NCBI GenBank assembly: GCA_963170055.1
Contig: CAUJGJ010000324.1
Location: 102,001 to 166,000 of the forward strand
Direction of reading: 5' to 3'
DNA: 64,000 nucleotides
Origin: Halisarca cf. caerulea
Taxonomy: Eukaryota; Porifera; Demospongiae; Chondrillida; Halisarcidae
The first letter of the stretch is position 1. The number at the start of each line of letters is the position of its first letter. Shown here one piece after another: positions 53,601 to 64,000 of the stretch. The notes under the pieces were generated by a model. The model was not told the DNA's origin. It was given only the letters and a program-made list of their open reading frames with translations, and ran no database searches. Position numbers and translations under genes: made by a program.

Positions 53601-56600
53601 TCCAAGACGTCACAAAATACTTGTAGCGGTAGTTGGGTAGGCGTTAATAACAACCATATAATAAAGCAATTAACTATAGCTACGTGTAGTGTTTCTCACT
53701 ATTTTACCAATTGAAAGTAACCATATTCCATACGGTGGATTTCCAAACCCAAATGTGGTATCCTTGGATTGAAGCCATGATGTGAAAGCTGCAAGTGGCC
53801 ATCTTGAACTCTACCCTAATTAAAGATGGCTTATGTATGTCTCTAAGTATTCGTCAATATAGTCCAATTTTTCATCATGCTTTGGGAAATGGCGATTTAA
53901 TTTCTGCAGATATATATGACAAAATTTCTCTGAACTTCTTTCTTAGGAAAAATTAGAAGACATTCAGTACAAACTGACTCTGTTTGGTTGGGAAATGTAT
54001 AATAAGGATGCTGAAATTAGGGTATGCATGGTAGTCAAAACTTTGCGAGCCCGTCTCTAAAGCCCTACATCATTTTACATAGTAATTGGTTTTTATCCAC
54101 CTTTTATGTCTTATCTAATATTCTGGTATGCGTTTTTTTTGTTTGGACACTTAAGCATGTGTGTACTCACATTGTACTTACATATATACATACATGGTGC
54201 TGGAAAGAATTTTGGGCTGTTTTAATTCAATAGAAACTGATGGAAAAGCCATTGAGAAGTTTTTTACCCACAACAAGGATGTTTTTGAGATGTGGGGCAC
54301 AAAAAAGAGTCTTAATCAACTGCAACAAAAGGCCCTAAAGCAAGGAATGAAAAATAGATTTCAGCTCATTCAAGGTCCTCCTGGTGAGTATGTATGCAGA
54401 TACTTTCTGCCATCTTGTGCTTTATAAGATATACAGCAAAACTTCTATAATAAGGACACCATTGGGACCACTTTTAACTATCCTGTTTATATGGAGGTGT
54501 CCTGATTTCAGAGGTTTTATAATTATTATGTACACATGTCAATGTGAGGGATATAAAATTGGGAAGAGCAATGGTGTCCTCTTAAAGGAGGTAGCTGCAT
54601 TTCAGAGGTGTCCTTTAACAGAGGTTCACTGTAAACAGTAATATTATACTACTGTAGCTGCATGTGAATATTTCTGTGTACTTCCCCGGCTGTGTCCTCA
54701 TATATTATGTATGTGTGATTGGTAAGAGATGTATTCCTAGGTATGTTTGCCAACTAATGGTTTAGTATATTGTGCACTGTGCTATTGTTGCAAATATACT
54801 GTGAAGTACTTCATGTTGTAAAAGGTTTTGTTTGTACATTACATGGAAACATAACATATGGTAAGCTCCCACATTGAAGTGGAAAGTATATTCATGGATG
54901 AAATAGTGCCCATCTTTCCACGTCTGCAGGTACAGGAAAAAGTGTCACTGGTGCTCATTTGGCTTACGCCTTTGCTTTATGGAATCGTCAGCACCCTGTG
55001 AATAACCCAGAAGGAGGGGTACCGTGTGTGGTGTATTGTGGACCATCGAACAAATCAGTTGAAGTAGTTCTCAGTAAGCTCAAATATGGTAGCATGTATT
55101 ACATACAGAAGAGTTCATCTACCTCCTGCATGTGTACGTAGTTAGTTGAAATGTTTAAGACTCATTCAATGTACTGTATTTCACAGAGTATAAGTCACAC
55201 CATGGTTTTAAACAGCATTATCATTTATCAGACATAATGAACTATTTGGTACATAAGTCACACCCCATATTTTGCCAGTGAAATTTAGGCATCAAAACTA
55301 CAACTTATACCCCATAAAATACAGTATGTACAGTATGTTTTATGTACATAGATTGATATAGAACTTTAACTACCAGAACTTTTTTAAACAATTTATCAAT
55401 TTACCTTGGACTCATATGTACAAGGGTTACCTTCCTTGTACTTGGGTGATAACTATTGTGGTAAATTGTCACTAAATTATGCATGTACAGTATGTGCATA
55501 GCCTATAGACATGTTTATACATATGATATTGGAATAGTGTCATTTATTGTGATATATTTTGATATTGTGTAGTGTAATAATCTAAAGTACGCTATCATGA
55601 TAATCCACAATATTCTCGACCCCAGATTCAATATAATCATGATTACAATCATTACTTTAATACATAACTAGCTAGTACTAAGGAATTCATAGAGAATTAA
55701 TTTGGCTATCTTGTAATCCTAGATTTCCTAAAGAATAGCGATATCAGTGATTGTCATGTTTGTTTCACTTTCCTATGTAATCACCTCAGTGTGACTGCAG
55801 TGCAAGTTAAGTATCCTCAGACACACTGGGAAGAGATTTCAAAAGGGATATTGCTAGCTGTCTTTTAAGCAGTTTGCAATTTAATATAATATTATATGCT
55901 CAATACAATGCCTAATATACTGTATGTTCTACCAGGTTACTGTCTTAATGTATGCTGCTTCTATGTATACAGGACTTCTCCAACCAGTGGCAAAAGAGGT
56001 AAATATTTTAAGAATTTATGGCAGAATGATTGAAAAAAAGGACTACACATCACCACTTTCCACGGTCTTTACTGGTGAATCTGCAACGGACCACAAATGC
56101 CCTGAAGACCTGGCCCAATATGCTCTTCATCACAAAGTACACAAGGAATCGGAGCAGAAGGAACAAATAGCTGATTTAGAGAGGAAATTTAAAGCACTTC
56201 ATAGTAAGGGTTTCATTCCTTCAGCTGAAGACAGGATGCTGTATGAAAATTGTGTATTAGCAGCAGAAGCCAGTGTTATTGCTGACGGCAACTATGATAT
56301 AGTACTGTGTACATGTAATGAGTCTTTCAGCCCAAGGTTCAGGCAGTACATACAGCCTGTGCAAGTTATCATTGACGAGGCTGCTATGGCCATGGAGCCG
56401 GAGTGTCTAGCCCCTGTCTGTCAAGCTGAGCATGTTGTACTCATTGGAGACCACAAGCAACTGCAGCCAATCATTGACAACCACAATGCTAAGGAGAACG
56501 GGTTGGGTGTATCTCTCTTTGAAAGATTAGCTCTTACAGATGAAGACACCTCTTCATCAGTTCCATTTATTTCTTTAAATGTTCAGTACAGAATGGTTAG

Positions 56601-59600
56601 TTAACAGTCATGATAATGTTACTTTGGAGGCGCCATTTAATGCATATTTTTCTTCATTTCAGCATAAAGCAGTGTGTTCCTTTCCTTCTGAATGTTTTTA
56701 TGATGAGAAGTTGGTTCCTCATAAATCTGCTAGAGAAAGAAAACTCGAAAGGCTGAACTCATTTTGGCCAAATGGTATTTGCCTTCATGCTAGAATGTAC
56801 TGCATAACATAGTGTGTTAAGTGGTTCATGTAAAGCCCTTTTAATATGCAGCTAAGCATGGTTGGTGTACTGTACATCAAGGACAGTTTACTATATAGTG
56901 GTAAATAAAAGATCTAGTGTTATAGTGCATGGTATCAGTGGAGAATGTTACAGATTGCGTGCACCATCAGTTACATGTCCATAATCGTAATTTTCAGATA
57001 TATGGCCGATTGCATTCTATGACGTGGTCAATGGACATGAGGATGGAAGTACAGGGAGAAGAAAGATTAGCAAGGACTCCAAGAGCAACACAGTTGAAGC
57101 TAAGAAAGTTGTAAGTTGTTGGCTTGTATGCTTGTGTTTACCGTACTGACAGTAATGACACTGCCAGTTTATAGCTATAGTAAACATGCAGCATGTGCTT
57201 TTAATCATTTTATTGTCATTGCGAGGCTCTTGTGAGACCTCACAGTATTAACACATTCCGTGCATACTGTGCATCAGGAAATTTTCACAGCTACAGTGTA
57301 GTATAGTTTTCCGGTTTGTGCGGTTAAAAAGGATCCACAAAAATTTTCATCCACGAACTTCAAAGAAAAAAATGGCTGCTGATGAGATTGTGTTCTGCTT
57401 TGCTCATAGGATTTGTTTGCATGCAAGGATTGATCATACACAATGTACTTTGCTTATTAGTTTGGCTTTTCCTTGAATTTACTCATTCAAGCTTGAGGAT
57501 TGTAGATAGGTATGAATTTTTACCAATAGTCTTGAAGGCAAACAACCGCTAAGAGGATTACAGTCCACCTGCTAGATCAACAATAGAGGACCTCTTGTTG
57601 CACTATGGAATGGAAATATATATATATATATATATATATTATACAGTAACTACTTGTTAGGTTTATATACAGTATATATACAATCACAAAACACCGTCAA
57701 ACCAAAAGATACAACATTCCCTTAATTGTGTGCTTCTGCACAATTAACTCCACTAGCAGGTTCTGCATTTATAATTCAAAGCATACATGCAGGAAGAACA
57801 GCAGTTTACTTTAGTGCTAAAAATTAAATGTGTTAACAAGAGAATTTTCTCTATTGCGCATCTGAATTCTCACTGAATGTGTTAGCTTGTTCTTGTGAAT
57901 CTAAAGCCAAGTTCCCTATATTCTAATTCAAGATGTCCAATTAATTGTCAGCTTATATGGATTAGGCAACAGATAATCGCTCTCACCAAGGTGCTTGACG
58001 TTGACTCTGTTCTTATCTGCATTGCCTTTCTCATTATCGATCAACTGAATTTAAACAGAATTCTTCCTCATTATGTAATCACACTTTCAGTGGCACCAAA
58101 CTAAAACTACACTTTGATTATGATATTTGGTTGAACATGCAGTATTCCTCGCCAAGGGTATTAACAGGGATAATTGCTATCACCAAAAGTGATACCGAGT
58201 CTGAAGCATCGTGAGCACTTGGATCTACAGGGATCATTTGCTGTTCCACATGAAATTGGTAACCTCTGGCCAGCCAGTACATATAATACTTACTTCAGGT
58301 CTAAGACCACTTATTAATATTCCCTTCATGTATACAGTACAAAGGTCTATGTAATGTGTTTGTGTTAATGTGCACACATTCAATTTTGTGTGTTGTGTAC
58401 ATGTACACTGTATATATGTCTGTAATATGTTCCCTCTGCATGGAATGTTTGTGATTATTTGTATATAAATGTGTATTTCTTTATGTCTTAAGATGGACAT
58501 CGTGTCCGAACTTTTGGGCGAATATGGAGTAGAAGCAAGTAATGTAGCTGTTCTCACTCCTTATGTGGCACAGAAAGCCAAAATCAAAAGTATTCTGGAA
58601 GAGAGAGTGAAAGATTGGAAGAAAGCCCCAAATAAGAAGAAAATGAAGTATTTAGGAAACCTGCAAAATATTAGAGTACAGACCATTACAGAAAGTCAAG
58701 GTATTTACTGTGTTGTGGTTTCAAGTGTTTTGGAATATTGTCAACTAAAACACATTGTCAATTCAATTTATTGATGCAATATTAATGTTCTTGTAAAGTT
58801 TACAAGCTATGCACACATGCCTTACTCTTTCTTTTCTGCAGGTAGCGAGTTTGGTATTGTCATATTGTCCACAGTCCGAACTCAGCCAGTGAATGAGATT
58901 GAGAACAGGGAAGTTGTACAAGCTGACCGGCAGTGGATCAGAGAGAAACTGGGATTTCTCACTGATCCTCATCAAATGTGTGTAGGCATTACCAGAAGCA
59001 AATATGGATTGATAGTTGTTGGTGAGTGTGTATTAATTCATTACAGCTGCATGAAGTCATTGTCATGTATCATAATTGTATATACAGTATATGCCTGCAT
59101 TCAAGTTTTGCAAGTAGCTTTACGCAGTGACCAAAGAGTACTATGTGTACAGTACTTATGTTCTACCACTGGGTATTTATAACTGACCAGGAATACAGTG
59201 TGAAAATAGCAGTCTTGAAGGAGCAGTTTGAATTATCAATCATTTCTTCTTAATTGATAAGTTCTAGCTCATTGTTTCTTACTGGAGTGAAGATCTACGT
59301 ATATATCAGTTATAAATACACTGTGACCTGTATCAAAGTGGGATATTTTAAGCCTATATTTGCATATAGTTGGATTTGTGGGATATATCTTAGTTATTGT
59401 GGCGAAATAATAATATTATTATGTATGCGTGGTAATGCCAGTACTATTTCGAAATTTGTCATGAAGTTGGCCCTTTGCTAAATCTGGTTGTACGTATGTA
59501 ATACATCAACCATGCTTGGCTACCAAGTATATCCTGTATCCAACTGATGCTTTCAAAGCTTGCTCAGCAATGCTTTGGTCTGACCAGAGCCTGCCTGCAG

Positions 59601-60897
59601 TATCAAGTGCCATGTACTGTGGGTTCTTGGACAGTCCTATTGTCAAAGGTCACTTCAAATCCCTCCTGTTGACTGCTGATACTAGAGGGGGGGGGTTGTC
59701 TCCTAGCTTGACAGCAAAAGGAGTCAGGTGTGTGGTTAAGTGCTCCTCCAGCCTCTTTTGTTGATCTTTGTATGGAAAACTCCACCTTCAGGGTTTTTTG
59801 CTATTGGCCTTCATTTTGGGGCTCCTCTATGTGCTTCTTACAGCTGCCCTCATTGCAGCACTGAGGTAGATCACTCAGGTGTTTATGGCTTATTTTTAAA
59901 TTGTAAGAGAAGCTACGTACATTAATCCCTGACTGTGACAAACATCCCTGTTATTCTTGAGAGCCGTGTCCTCAATCTGCTAAACGTTGCTGTGATGGCA
60001 AATGTCCTGATGGCCTCACATGGAATCATCCTTATATCTATAGCCGAAGGTTTGCAACTGGTTTGGGATGGTAAACGTACATGTTGAAACTCCTTTGCAC
60101 AAAGAACACTGACATGTCTTCAACCCAGGCTAGCTCCATAGTCTTAGTTTCACTTTGTTCTTGTTGTAGCTGTTAATGTGTAGGTCGAATGTATGGAAAG
60201 TTTTAATGGAATCCACTACCCGTGAAAGGGTAGCATTACATTAATACTTTCCATACATTTGATCTACCCGTTAAACAGTAGTTCATAATATCTACTTAGT
60301 TTAGTTGAACAGCCAGTAAATGAGGAGGGGTGCCTTCTTAAGGGTGATCTGTGGCCTTGCCGGGCTTCCTAACTCAGAAGGTAGAGCATCAGTGCAAAGC
60401 TGAAGGTCGCCAGTTCAATTCCAGCGGAAGTCCACTTTTCCTCATGGCTGTTTTTCCACACAGTAGATTAACAGTTACTAGGCTAAGCGAGGTTTAGTTG
60501 CTCTTATGCTAGCTAGACTTATTTGACCATTATGTCTGCTGCTGAGGGTGTAAGACCTCCTTTCCAGGCTAACTATAGCCTGGGCTAGGCTAGGTTGGGT
60601 TGCCCTAGACATTCATAACTTATGAGGTCTGTTAGGGTGACACAAGGTGGCTGGATGCTGCCCTTTCCTGGGTAGTGGATTCCATTTAAATTTTCCATAC
60701 TGTAGCTGTTAATGTTGCACCTTATGTTGATTATAAAAATAGAAACATTTTACTTATTATTATATACTAATGTGTATATAATACTCTCTCCTGTTATTCC
60801 CCAAGGGAACTCTGTACTGCTGTCCTATGACCCCCTTTGGGAGCAGTTGGTTCATCACTATAAGAAGCATGGATGCTTTGTGAAGGATTACATGTAG
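39764..60897 (+). CDS. HELZ2: Gene C: full-length HELZ2-like helicase / RNB exoribonuclease
   Basis: Exons: 39764-40297, 41685-41839, 42406-42477, 42549-43542, 43812-44006, 44085-44387, 44646-44727, 45819-47818, 50456-52480, 52677-52795, 53267-53364, 54234-54383, 54930-55088, 55973-56595, 56663-56774, 56998-57110, 58493-58700, 58842-59021 and 60806-60897 (TAG). All phases close; 8214 nt, about 2737 codons, near the length of vertebrate HELZ2. The 5' end is incomplete: exon 1 opens at an acceptor. Domain order: Ser/Thr-rich repeats, a HELZ/MOV10-type YKNKFHYLLYLEELEHD segment, helicase 1, RNB domain, acidic linker, helicase 2. Expected role (family knowledge): 3'-5' RNA decay aided by two SF1 helicases. 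The 42478-42548 intron is the least certain junction, chosen because it restores frame and homology to gene B. Confidence 0.88.
40698..41132. mobile_element. MITE, CCGTATATCTTCTAAAATTT type
   Basis: The left end CCGTATATCTTCTAAAATTT (from 40701) and right end AAATTTTAGAAGATATACGG are inverted repeats with TA/AGTA outside. GACGAAAA-like segments recur inside. About 435 bp, no ORF; it lies in gene C intron 1. Confidence 0.75.
42549..46100 (+). CDS. Gene C helicase 1 exons
   Basis: Walker A is TGPFGTGKT (about 43065-43091), motif II DEAAQ (about 43446-43460), motif III GDHLQ/VGPETLVLG across the 43542/43812 junction. The motif IV region reads LLTNFRSNPGI, where gene B has LNNYRCH. Motif V is VAFDIQG-REYRAIFV across 44727/45819 and motif VI VITRAQSLVVAVGNPYRL. 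Same architecture and intron positions as gene B. The 44388-44645 intron is mostly a TG microsatellite. Confidence 0.88.
44431..44622. repeat. (TG)n microsatellite in gene C intron
   Basis: About 190 bp of nearly pure TG with a GTACATGACATTGT interruption. It fills most of the intron 44388-44645 and ends about 20 bp before the acceptor. Confidence 0.97.
44728..45818 (+). other. Gene C intron 7
   Basis: GT-AG intron of 1091 bp splitting the motif V codons, as does the corresponding gene B intron 37040-38597. AT-rich; no gene or clear repeat recognised. Confidence 0.75.
46990..50830 (+). CDS. Gene C RNB exoribonuclease domain (split by a 2.6-kb intron)
   Basis: The first half lies in exon 45819-47818: WDGAITIDPEDAFNLDDALT then FGVHIANVAKYLP, the metal-binding cluster of RNase II/RNB enzymes. 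The second half is in exon 50456-52480: YTHFTSPLRRAVDIVVQR, matching the HFTSPIRRY block that contacts RNA. Against E. coli RNase II (Asp201/207/209/210), the position of Asp207 is Asn here (codon AAC, 47063-47065); the other three acidic residues are present. The enzyme family degrades RNA 3'-5'. The Asn may lower or abolish activity; that is inference. Confidence 0.85.
47819..50455 (+). other. Gene C intron 8, within the RNB domain
   Basis: 2637-bp GT-AG intron, phase 0. It contains a pogo-like element (49241-49739) and two G-runs (48829-48839 and 48932-48941). A short open stretch at 48703-48885 has no recognisable domain. Confidence 0.75.
49241..49739. mobile_element. Pogo/Tigger-like remnant with CENP-B-type HTH fragment
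   Basis: The ends CAGTCAAACCCATTTAAA and, inverted, CAGTCAAACCCCTTTAAA are flanked by TA. About 499 bp. The interior near 49480-49600 translates to a decayed KGRFAKEFGIANSTLSVIIK, the helix-turn-helix pattern at the N-terminus of CENP-B/Tigger/pogo transposases. The catalytic part is deleted. Confidence 0.75.
51490..51700 (+). other. Acidic Asp/Ser-rich linker in gene C
   Basis: Within exon 50456-52480, residues such as SDEDGSDVS, DTDDSSDD and DDGSGDDCDGHDD form a strongly acidic low-complexity stretch of about 65 residues between the RNB domain and the region before helicase 2. Probably a flexible linker. Confidence 0.75.
53365..54233 (+). other. Gene C intron before helicase 2
   Basis: 869-bp intron, phase 1. 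Joining 53364 to 54234 restores the frame (A|AA giving Lys) and leads straight into TDGKAIEKFF. No gene seen inside. Confidence 0.65.
54234..60897 (+). CDS. Gene C helicase 2 exons
   Basis: Walker A is QGPPG-TGKS, split by the intron 54384-54929. Motif II DEAAM and III GDHKQLQP lie in exon 55973-56595, which ends with QYRM. The V region is TESQG-SEFGIVILSTVR and VI GITRSKYGLIVVG-N. The last exon encodes NSVLLSYDPLWEQLVHHYKK and ends at TAG 60895-60897. Exon for exon it matches gene A. Confidence 0.9.
54434..54631. mobile_element. MITE related to the one at 16240-16433
   Basis: Ends CAGCAAAACTTCT and AGAGGTTCACTG, flanked by TA. The interior shares AAGGACACCA, GGAGGTGTCCT and TTTCAGAGGTGTCCTTTAA blocks with the 16240 copy. 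It sits in the intron that splits the Walker A motif of gene C. Confidence 0.72.
55089..55972 (+). other. Gene C intron, sister of the gene A intron at 1-2044
   Basis: From about 55260 it aligns with position 1 onward (ATATTTTGCCAGTGAAATTT at both places) up to the acceptor, but without the 1.3-kb microsatellite block of the gene A copy. Confidence 0.85.
57111..58492 (+). other. Gene C intron, partly unlike gene A
   Basis: 1382-bp intron corresponding to 3254-4064 of gene A. It contains a TA tract at 57617-57640 and an extra stretch near 57840-58110 that has no counterpart in gene A; part of that stretch (AATTGTCAGCTTAT, GGCAACAGAT) resembles 62500-62545. Confidence 0.65.
59540..60165 (+). 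pseudogene. Decayed REL-type retroelement end (sister of 5190-6060)
   Basis: It matches 5190-6060 at the nucleotide level but lacks the segment with the terminal FGQDALDFFHEL block. A G9 run near 59687 is private to this copy. Confidence 0.65.
60189..60703. mobile_element. Foldback with tRNA-like SINE head (sister of 6151-6648)
   Basis: Inverted arms 60189-60230 and 60660-60703. The tRNA-like head has a box-A-like CTCAGAAGGTAGAGCATCAG near 60372 and a box-B-like GGTCGCCAGTTCAATTCC near 60405, better preserved than in the gene A copy. Confidence 0.62.
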
Positions 60898-62165
60898 AAT
60901 CAGTTTGTCTGGTACATAATATTTTAATATTATTGTAATGTGTTAGTACTACATTACAGAAATTATATTATATAATATATTCTTGGCAAATTTTGTATAC
61001 TTACAGTGTATAATTATATTGCTTTGTAATGGATGTGCTTGTACTGTACTGCTTTCATAAGTGACATTTTTCACCAATAATTATTTTGAATTTTAGCGGT
61101 TATACTGTAGTGTAATATATAATATTATTATACAATGATGTGAATAAGATGGGTATACCATTGTGCATGTGGCAAGTGAATGGGAAGAGAGAAACTTGAG
61201 CTTGTTTGGTAATTAAAAGAGGGAACGAGAGTACAAAGACTGCATGCCACACAGCCACTGAATAGGAAAATGAAGACCGGTGACCAATATATAAATGGGG
61301 TATAGAATTTTGCAATTGATTGAAGCAGAAACATGCATGGAGGATTATATAATGGTGCATGGTGGCACCTGCATGCAGGCCACACGTGAATTTATACGTA
61401 CTGTCACCATGCATACTGTGTAAACAGTTTTTTTTTGTTTATAGTTGTTAATTGTGCAAATTTTCGCCCGGCGCCGGGCCTTAATTGCCAATTATAAGGG
61501 AGTAGTCAATTCATGCACACCAATTTCATTGGTTTTGCTCTAAACCCTGCATGCATGTGTTCGCGAGGTTTGGTCACTTCATTTTTTGCCTTGCCAGAAC
61601 CCAAAGGTGTGCAGTGCTCTGTCCACCACACTGGGAAGAACCCTGCGTCTGAGGCTCATTTTTGTATCATTATTTTTTATGATTTGGATAATGATGTGTG
61701 GACAAAAAATTAGAATGTCTGGTTTCATTCAAACACTGATGAATGTACCATTCCAAATGTATGGAGTACATATTATGTGGTTGGTTAATTAGAACTATTA
61801 TATATATACAGGAAAATCAAGTTTTAATTAGTGAGATCAACATTTACGACATTCAAGGTTCATGTGCATGTAGAATACTGGATAGTGATAAGTGTACATA
61901 GTGCATTGAACCTTTCATGCACTGTTTTTCTGAAGCTGGATGTCAATCTCTATATAAGTCTTTGAAGGTACAATATTTTGAATATTTAGGGCACGTTTCA
62001 GAGATACCAAAGCAAATAAGCAAGAAAAAGAACCACTAACAGGGTTTTATTTGAGGGGGGAATCCTGGGTATGGTTCCCCCTCAAAAAAATATAGTTACC
62101 TTCATTTTTGTGAATGACCACTGTCATGAATTGATCATAAATCCTTGGCAAAAATACTTATTGTT
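60898..62165. other. 3' flank of gene C, duplicated from the gene A flank
   Basis: No gene recognised. It aligns with 6846 to about 7640, with small insertions near 61440-61860, including a GC-rich palindrome near 61468-61483. Alignment is lost after about 62165, marking the right edge of the duplication. Confidence 0.65.
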
Positions 62166-63360
62166 AATATCATTATAAGTTTGCATTAATCAATCTTGAG
62201 TCCATTGGCATGTATGTATTGTGATAGTACCAAAATTGCACATACCCTATAAATTGAGAATCTTTTGTGACCAAATAATATTTGCATTTTTTTGTGAATT
62301 GACTCCATGCACTTGCGAATTTTTTTTTTGCAAATATTTCTGCACACAGTCCAAATTATAGGTATAAACAATCTATGGTGAGACTTGCGAAATTTTAGTC
62401 GCGAACTCTTCTGCCAACCAGATTTGTCCCCGATTCAAGAAATTTAATGTGAACGATCTGTACCAGAAGAAAAGTTCCTTATATACCAATTCAAGAAGTT
62501 CTGAAAATTGTCAGCTTATAATGGGCAACAGATTATTGCTCTCAGTTCCCACATTAAGTAAAATTGGATGAAGGCCAAGACTGGAATACATACATGAGGT
62601 CAGACGAGTACAGGGTTATATAGACAACTAGAGTTTAGTTGGACTGAGTGTACACTAAGCAAATTCCTGCATCCCGCAATATTATACAGTACATATGTGA
62701 GGGATGTATGAAATTGCAGTGTGCACTCAGTCCAACTAAACCCTGCCTAGCCATAGACCCTATATGGTCTACATAGCCATATACTCATCTAGCCCTATGT
62801 ATAGCTCTATATATGTTTAATATCTAGCCCTATGCCAGTTTTAACCTTTGCCCATCCAGCCCTGTGCCTGCATGTTTCACAAATTTACCTAAGACTTGTT
62901 CCAAGTGTTTTGGAGTATGCCTTTTTGATAAGACATTTTTGCATGGTCCTGTGTCAATCCTACATTCTAAATTACCATTTTTTGAATGTTTTTTATGCAC
63001 CTACGATACAGTCACACCTGGTTTAAGGCACCAGTTTATCTGAGAACATCATTTATCCAACACTCCACTTTGAGTTTCCATCACTAAGTTGTGTACAATC
63101 TACCCTGATTTATCCAACACCTGGTTTATCTGACACATCCTATGAGGAACAGATGTGGTCGGATAAACGATGGCTCACTACTATCTCCATACGATATTAT
63201 AATTATGCTTTTGCTATTGATACTATAATTTTATTTTTATTTTTTATTTTTATTTTTTTCCACCAAATTAATTAATTAATCTTTACAACAAGGTAAAGTT
63301 CAAATAGACAAATATGTAATAGTTATTATTGTTCAAATAGACAAATATGTACAATATTGT
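62166..63360. other. Intergenic
   Basis: AT-rich. It contains a foldback at 62632-62742 and, near 63011-63180, a segment with repeated TTTATC(C/T)(A/G)ACAC words starting CAGTCACACCTGG, which looks like one end of a pogo-type element whose partner was not found. No gene seen. Confidence 0.45.
62632..62742. mobile_element. Small foldback element
   Basis: Left arm GTTTAGTTGGACTGAGTG and right arm CACTCAGTCCAACTAAAC are exact inverted repeats, extended by TACACT/AGTGTG and CTGCATCCC/GGGATGTAT; about 110 bp. Confidence 0.75.
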
Positions 63361-64000
63361 TTAGATGGAAAATCTTCCTTCTGTGACAGCTAGTGGTATA
63401 CTGTCACAGACCTTGCTTGCATGATGGCGGCTGGATCGGGCTCCACGAAGGCACATAATTGCGGATCTCATCAATGAGAAGCTGATTTGGCATCTGATCA
63501 ATCCCATTGTTGTGGCATACTTGGCCTGTCGTTTGTTTGCCAGGAGAGAAGCCAATCTAGCAAAGAAAGTCTTCGCAAGCCTTCCCATGCCCCCAGAGGT
63601 ACTAAACACAAGTGGAGTGAAAGTGCCGTGCTCAATCTCCAAGATTCTTTGTTCATAGCAACGCTTCTTCTTCTTTTCTTCTCATTTGTAGCAGGATTCA
63701 AGAGTTGTCCGTCGATTTGACTGTGCGTTAGGGTTAAATACCTTAATGTTAAAAAATGCACATTGACGGTTGGATCCCCAAAATCCTCTTGCTTTGATGT
63801 CTGATCTGGCATGCTCTTCACGATTGGCAGTTGCATAGTCAAGGTTTTCTCCTTCCAACGGTTGCAGCAGGGGTTCAATGGAGACATCATGACACACTTC
63901 AGAAAGGAGATCGCCTGTGAAATCCCTCAACTCATTGTGCCTTATGCTTGGGAAGGCTCCTTTTGGACAATTCAGGGCATGGTCCACAGAGAAAGAGCTG
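63361..64000 (-). pseudogene. C-terminal part of another retroelement protein (partial, frameshifted)
   Basis: The minus strand enters from beyond the window with DHALNCPKGAFPSIRHNELR, continues through ARSDIKARGFWG...AFFNIKVFNP (spaced acidic residues resembling a PD-(D/E)xK-type nuclease core), shifts frame near 63650, then reads EHGTFTPLVFSTSGGMG and LSFSLMRSAIMCLRGARSSR to a stop before 63361. I recognise this as the conserved C-terminus of a protein family common among invertebrate retroelement ORFs, often annotated only as uncharacterised. The upstream reverse transcriptase would be expected to the right of the window. Confidence 0.65.

Larger units (their letters stand above)
59022..60805 (+). 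other. Last intron of gene C with old transposon debris
   Basis: 1784-bp intron equivalent to 4687-6753 of gene A. It contains the sister copies of the decayed retroelement end (about 59540-60165) and of the foldback with SINE head (60189-60703). Confidence 0.85.

Noticed and set aside
53947..54021. Open stretch with acceptor and donor reading EKLEDIQYKLTLFGWEMYNK, a possible gene C exon
   Set aside because: It needs phase 0 at its start and ends in phase 0, while the flanking exons require phase 1 at both sides. Direct splicing 53364 to 54234 restores the frame. It could only be an alternative exon.

Overview
The window is AT-rich eukaryotic nuclear DNA: genes with many GT-AG introns (about 65 bp to 7.9 kb), dense transposon debris and microsatellites. 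The host genes are HELZ2-like proteins (UPF1-type SF1 helicase plus RNB exoribonuclease), a family known from animals. The mix of retroelements suggests an early-branching invertebrate, perhaps a demosponge; the species assignment is a low-confidence inference.

Host layout, all on the + strand. Gene A (2045-6845) is the 3' end, the second helicase domain, of a HELZ2-like gene whose 5' part lies left of the window. Gene B (22156-39124, 7 exons, 896 codons) keeps the N-terminal region and the first helicase, then stops in a private tail; it has no RNB or second helicase. Gene C (39764-60897, 19 exons, about 2737 codons) carries low-complexity N-terminal repeats, helicase 1, a split RNB domain and helicase 2. 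All exon phases that I assigned in B and C close without a frame error. The 3' half of gene C with its introns (55260 to about 62165) is a diverged duplicate of gene A with its introns (1 to about 7640), about 54 kb apart. B and C are patchily near-identical in a few exons, which suggests gene conversion.

Mobile layout. Between A and B (about 7.6-22 kb) lie a frame-broken APE-type LINE, a 5'-truncated retroelement with an endonuclease-like C-terminus, two strongly decayed LINEs, a broken tyrosine recombinase (Crypton-like) with inverted repeats, and several foldback/MITE elements. Intron 4 of gene B (28763-36625) is a nest: a retroelement tail, then a 3.9-kb Tc1-like transposon, then a longer inverse copy of the same retroelement, all joined through (TA)n tracts.

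Most interesting: the Tc1-like element at 29777-33718 carries, besides its intron-containing DD34E transposase, a convergent spliced gene for a BEN-domain protein with a 12-residue repeat array, and has clusters of an ATTCACGA-like motif near both ends. Other leads are a retroelement family whose copies are flanked by (TA)n on both sides, an Asp-to-Asn change in the RNB active-site cluster of gene C, and a decayed inverted copy of gene B exon 1 inside gene B's own sixth intron, flanked by direct repeats.
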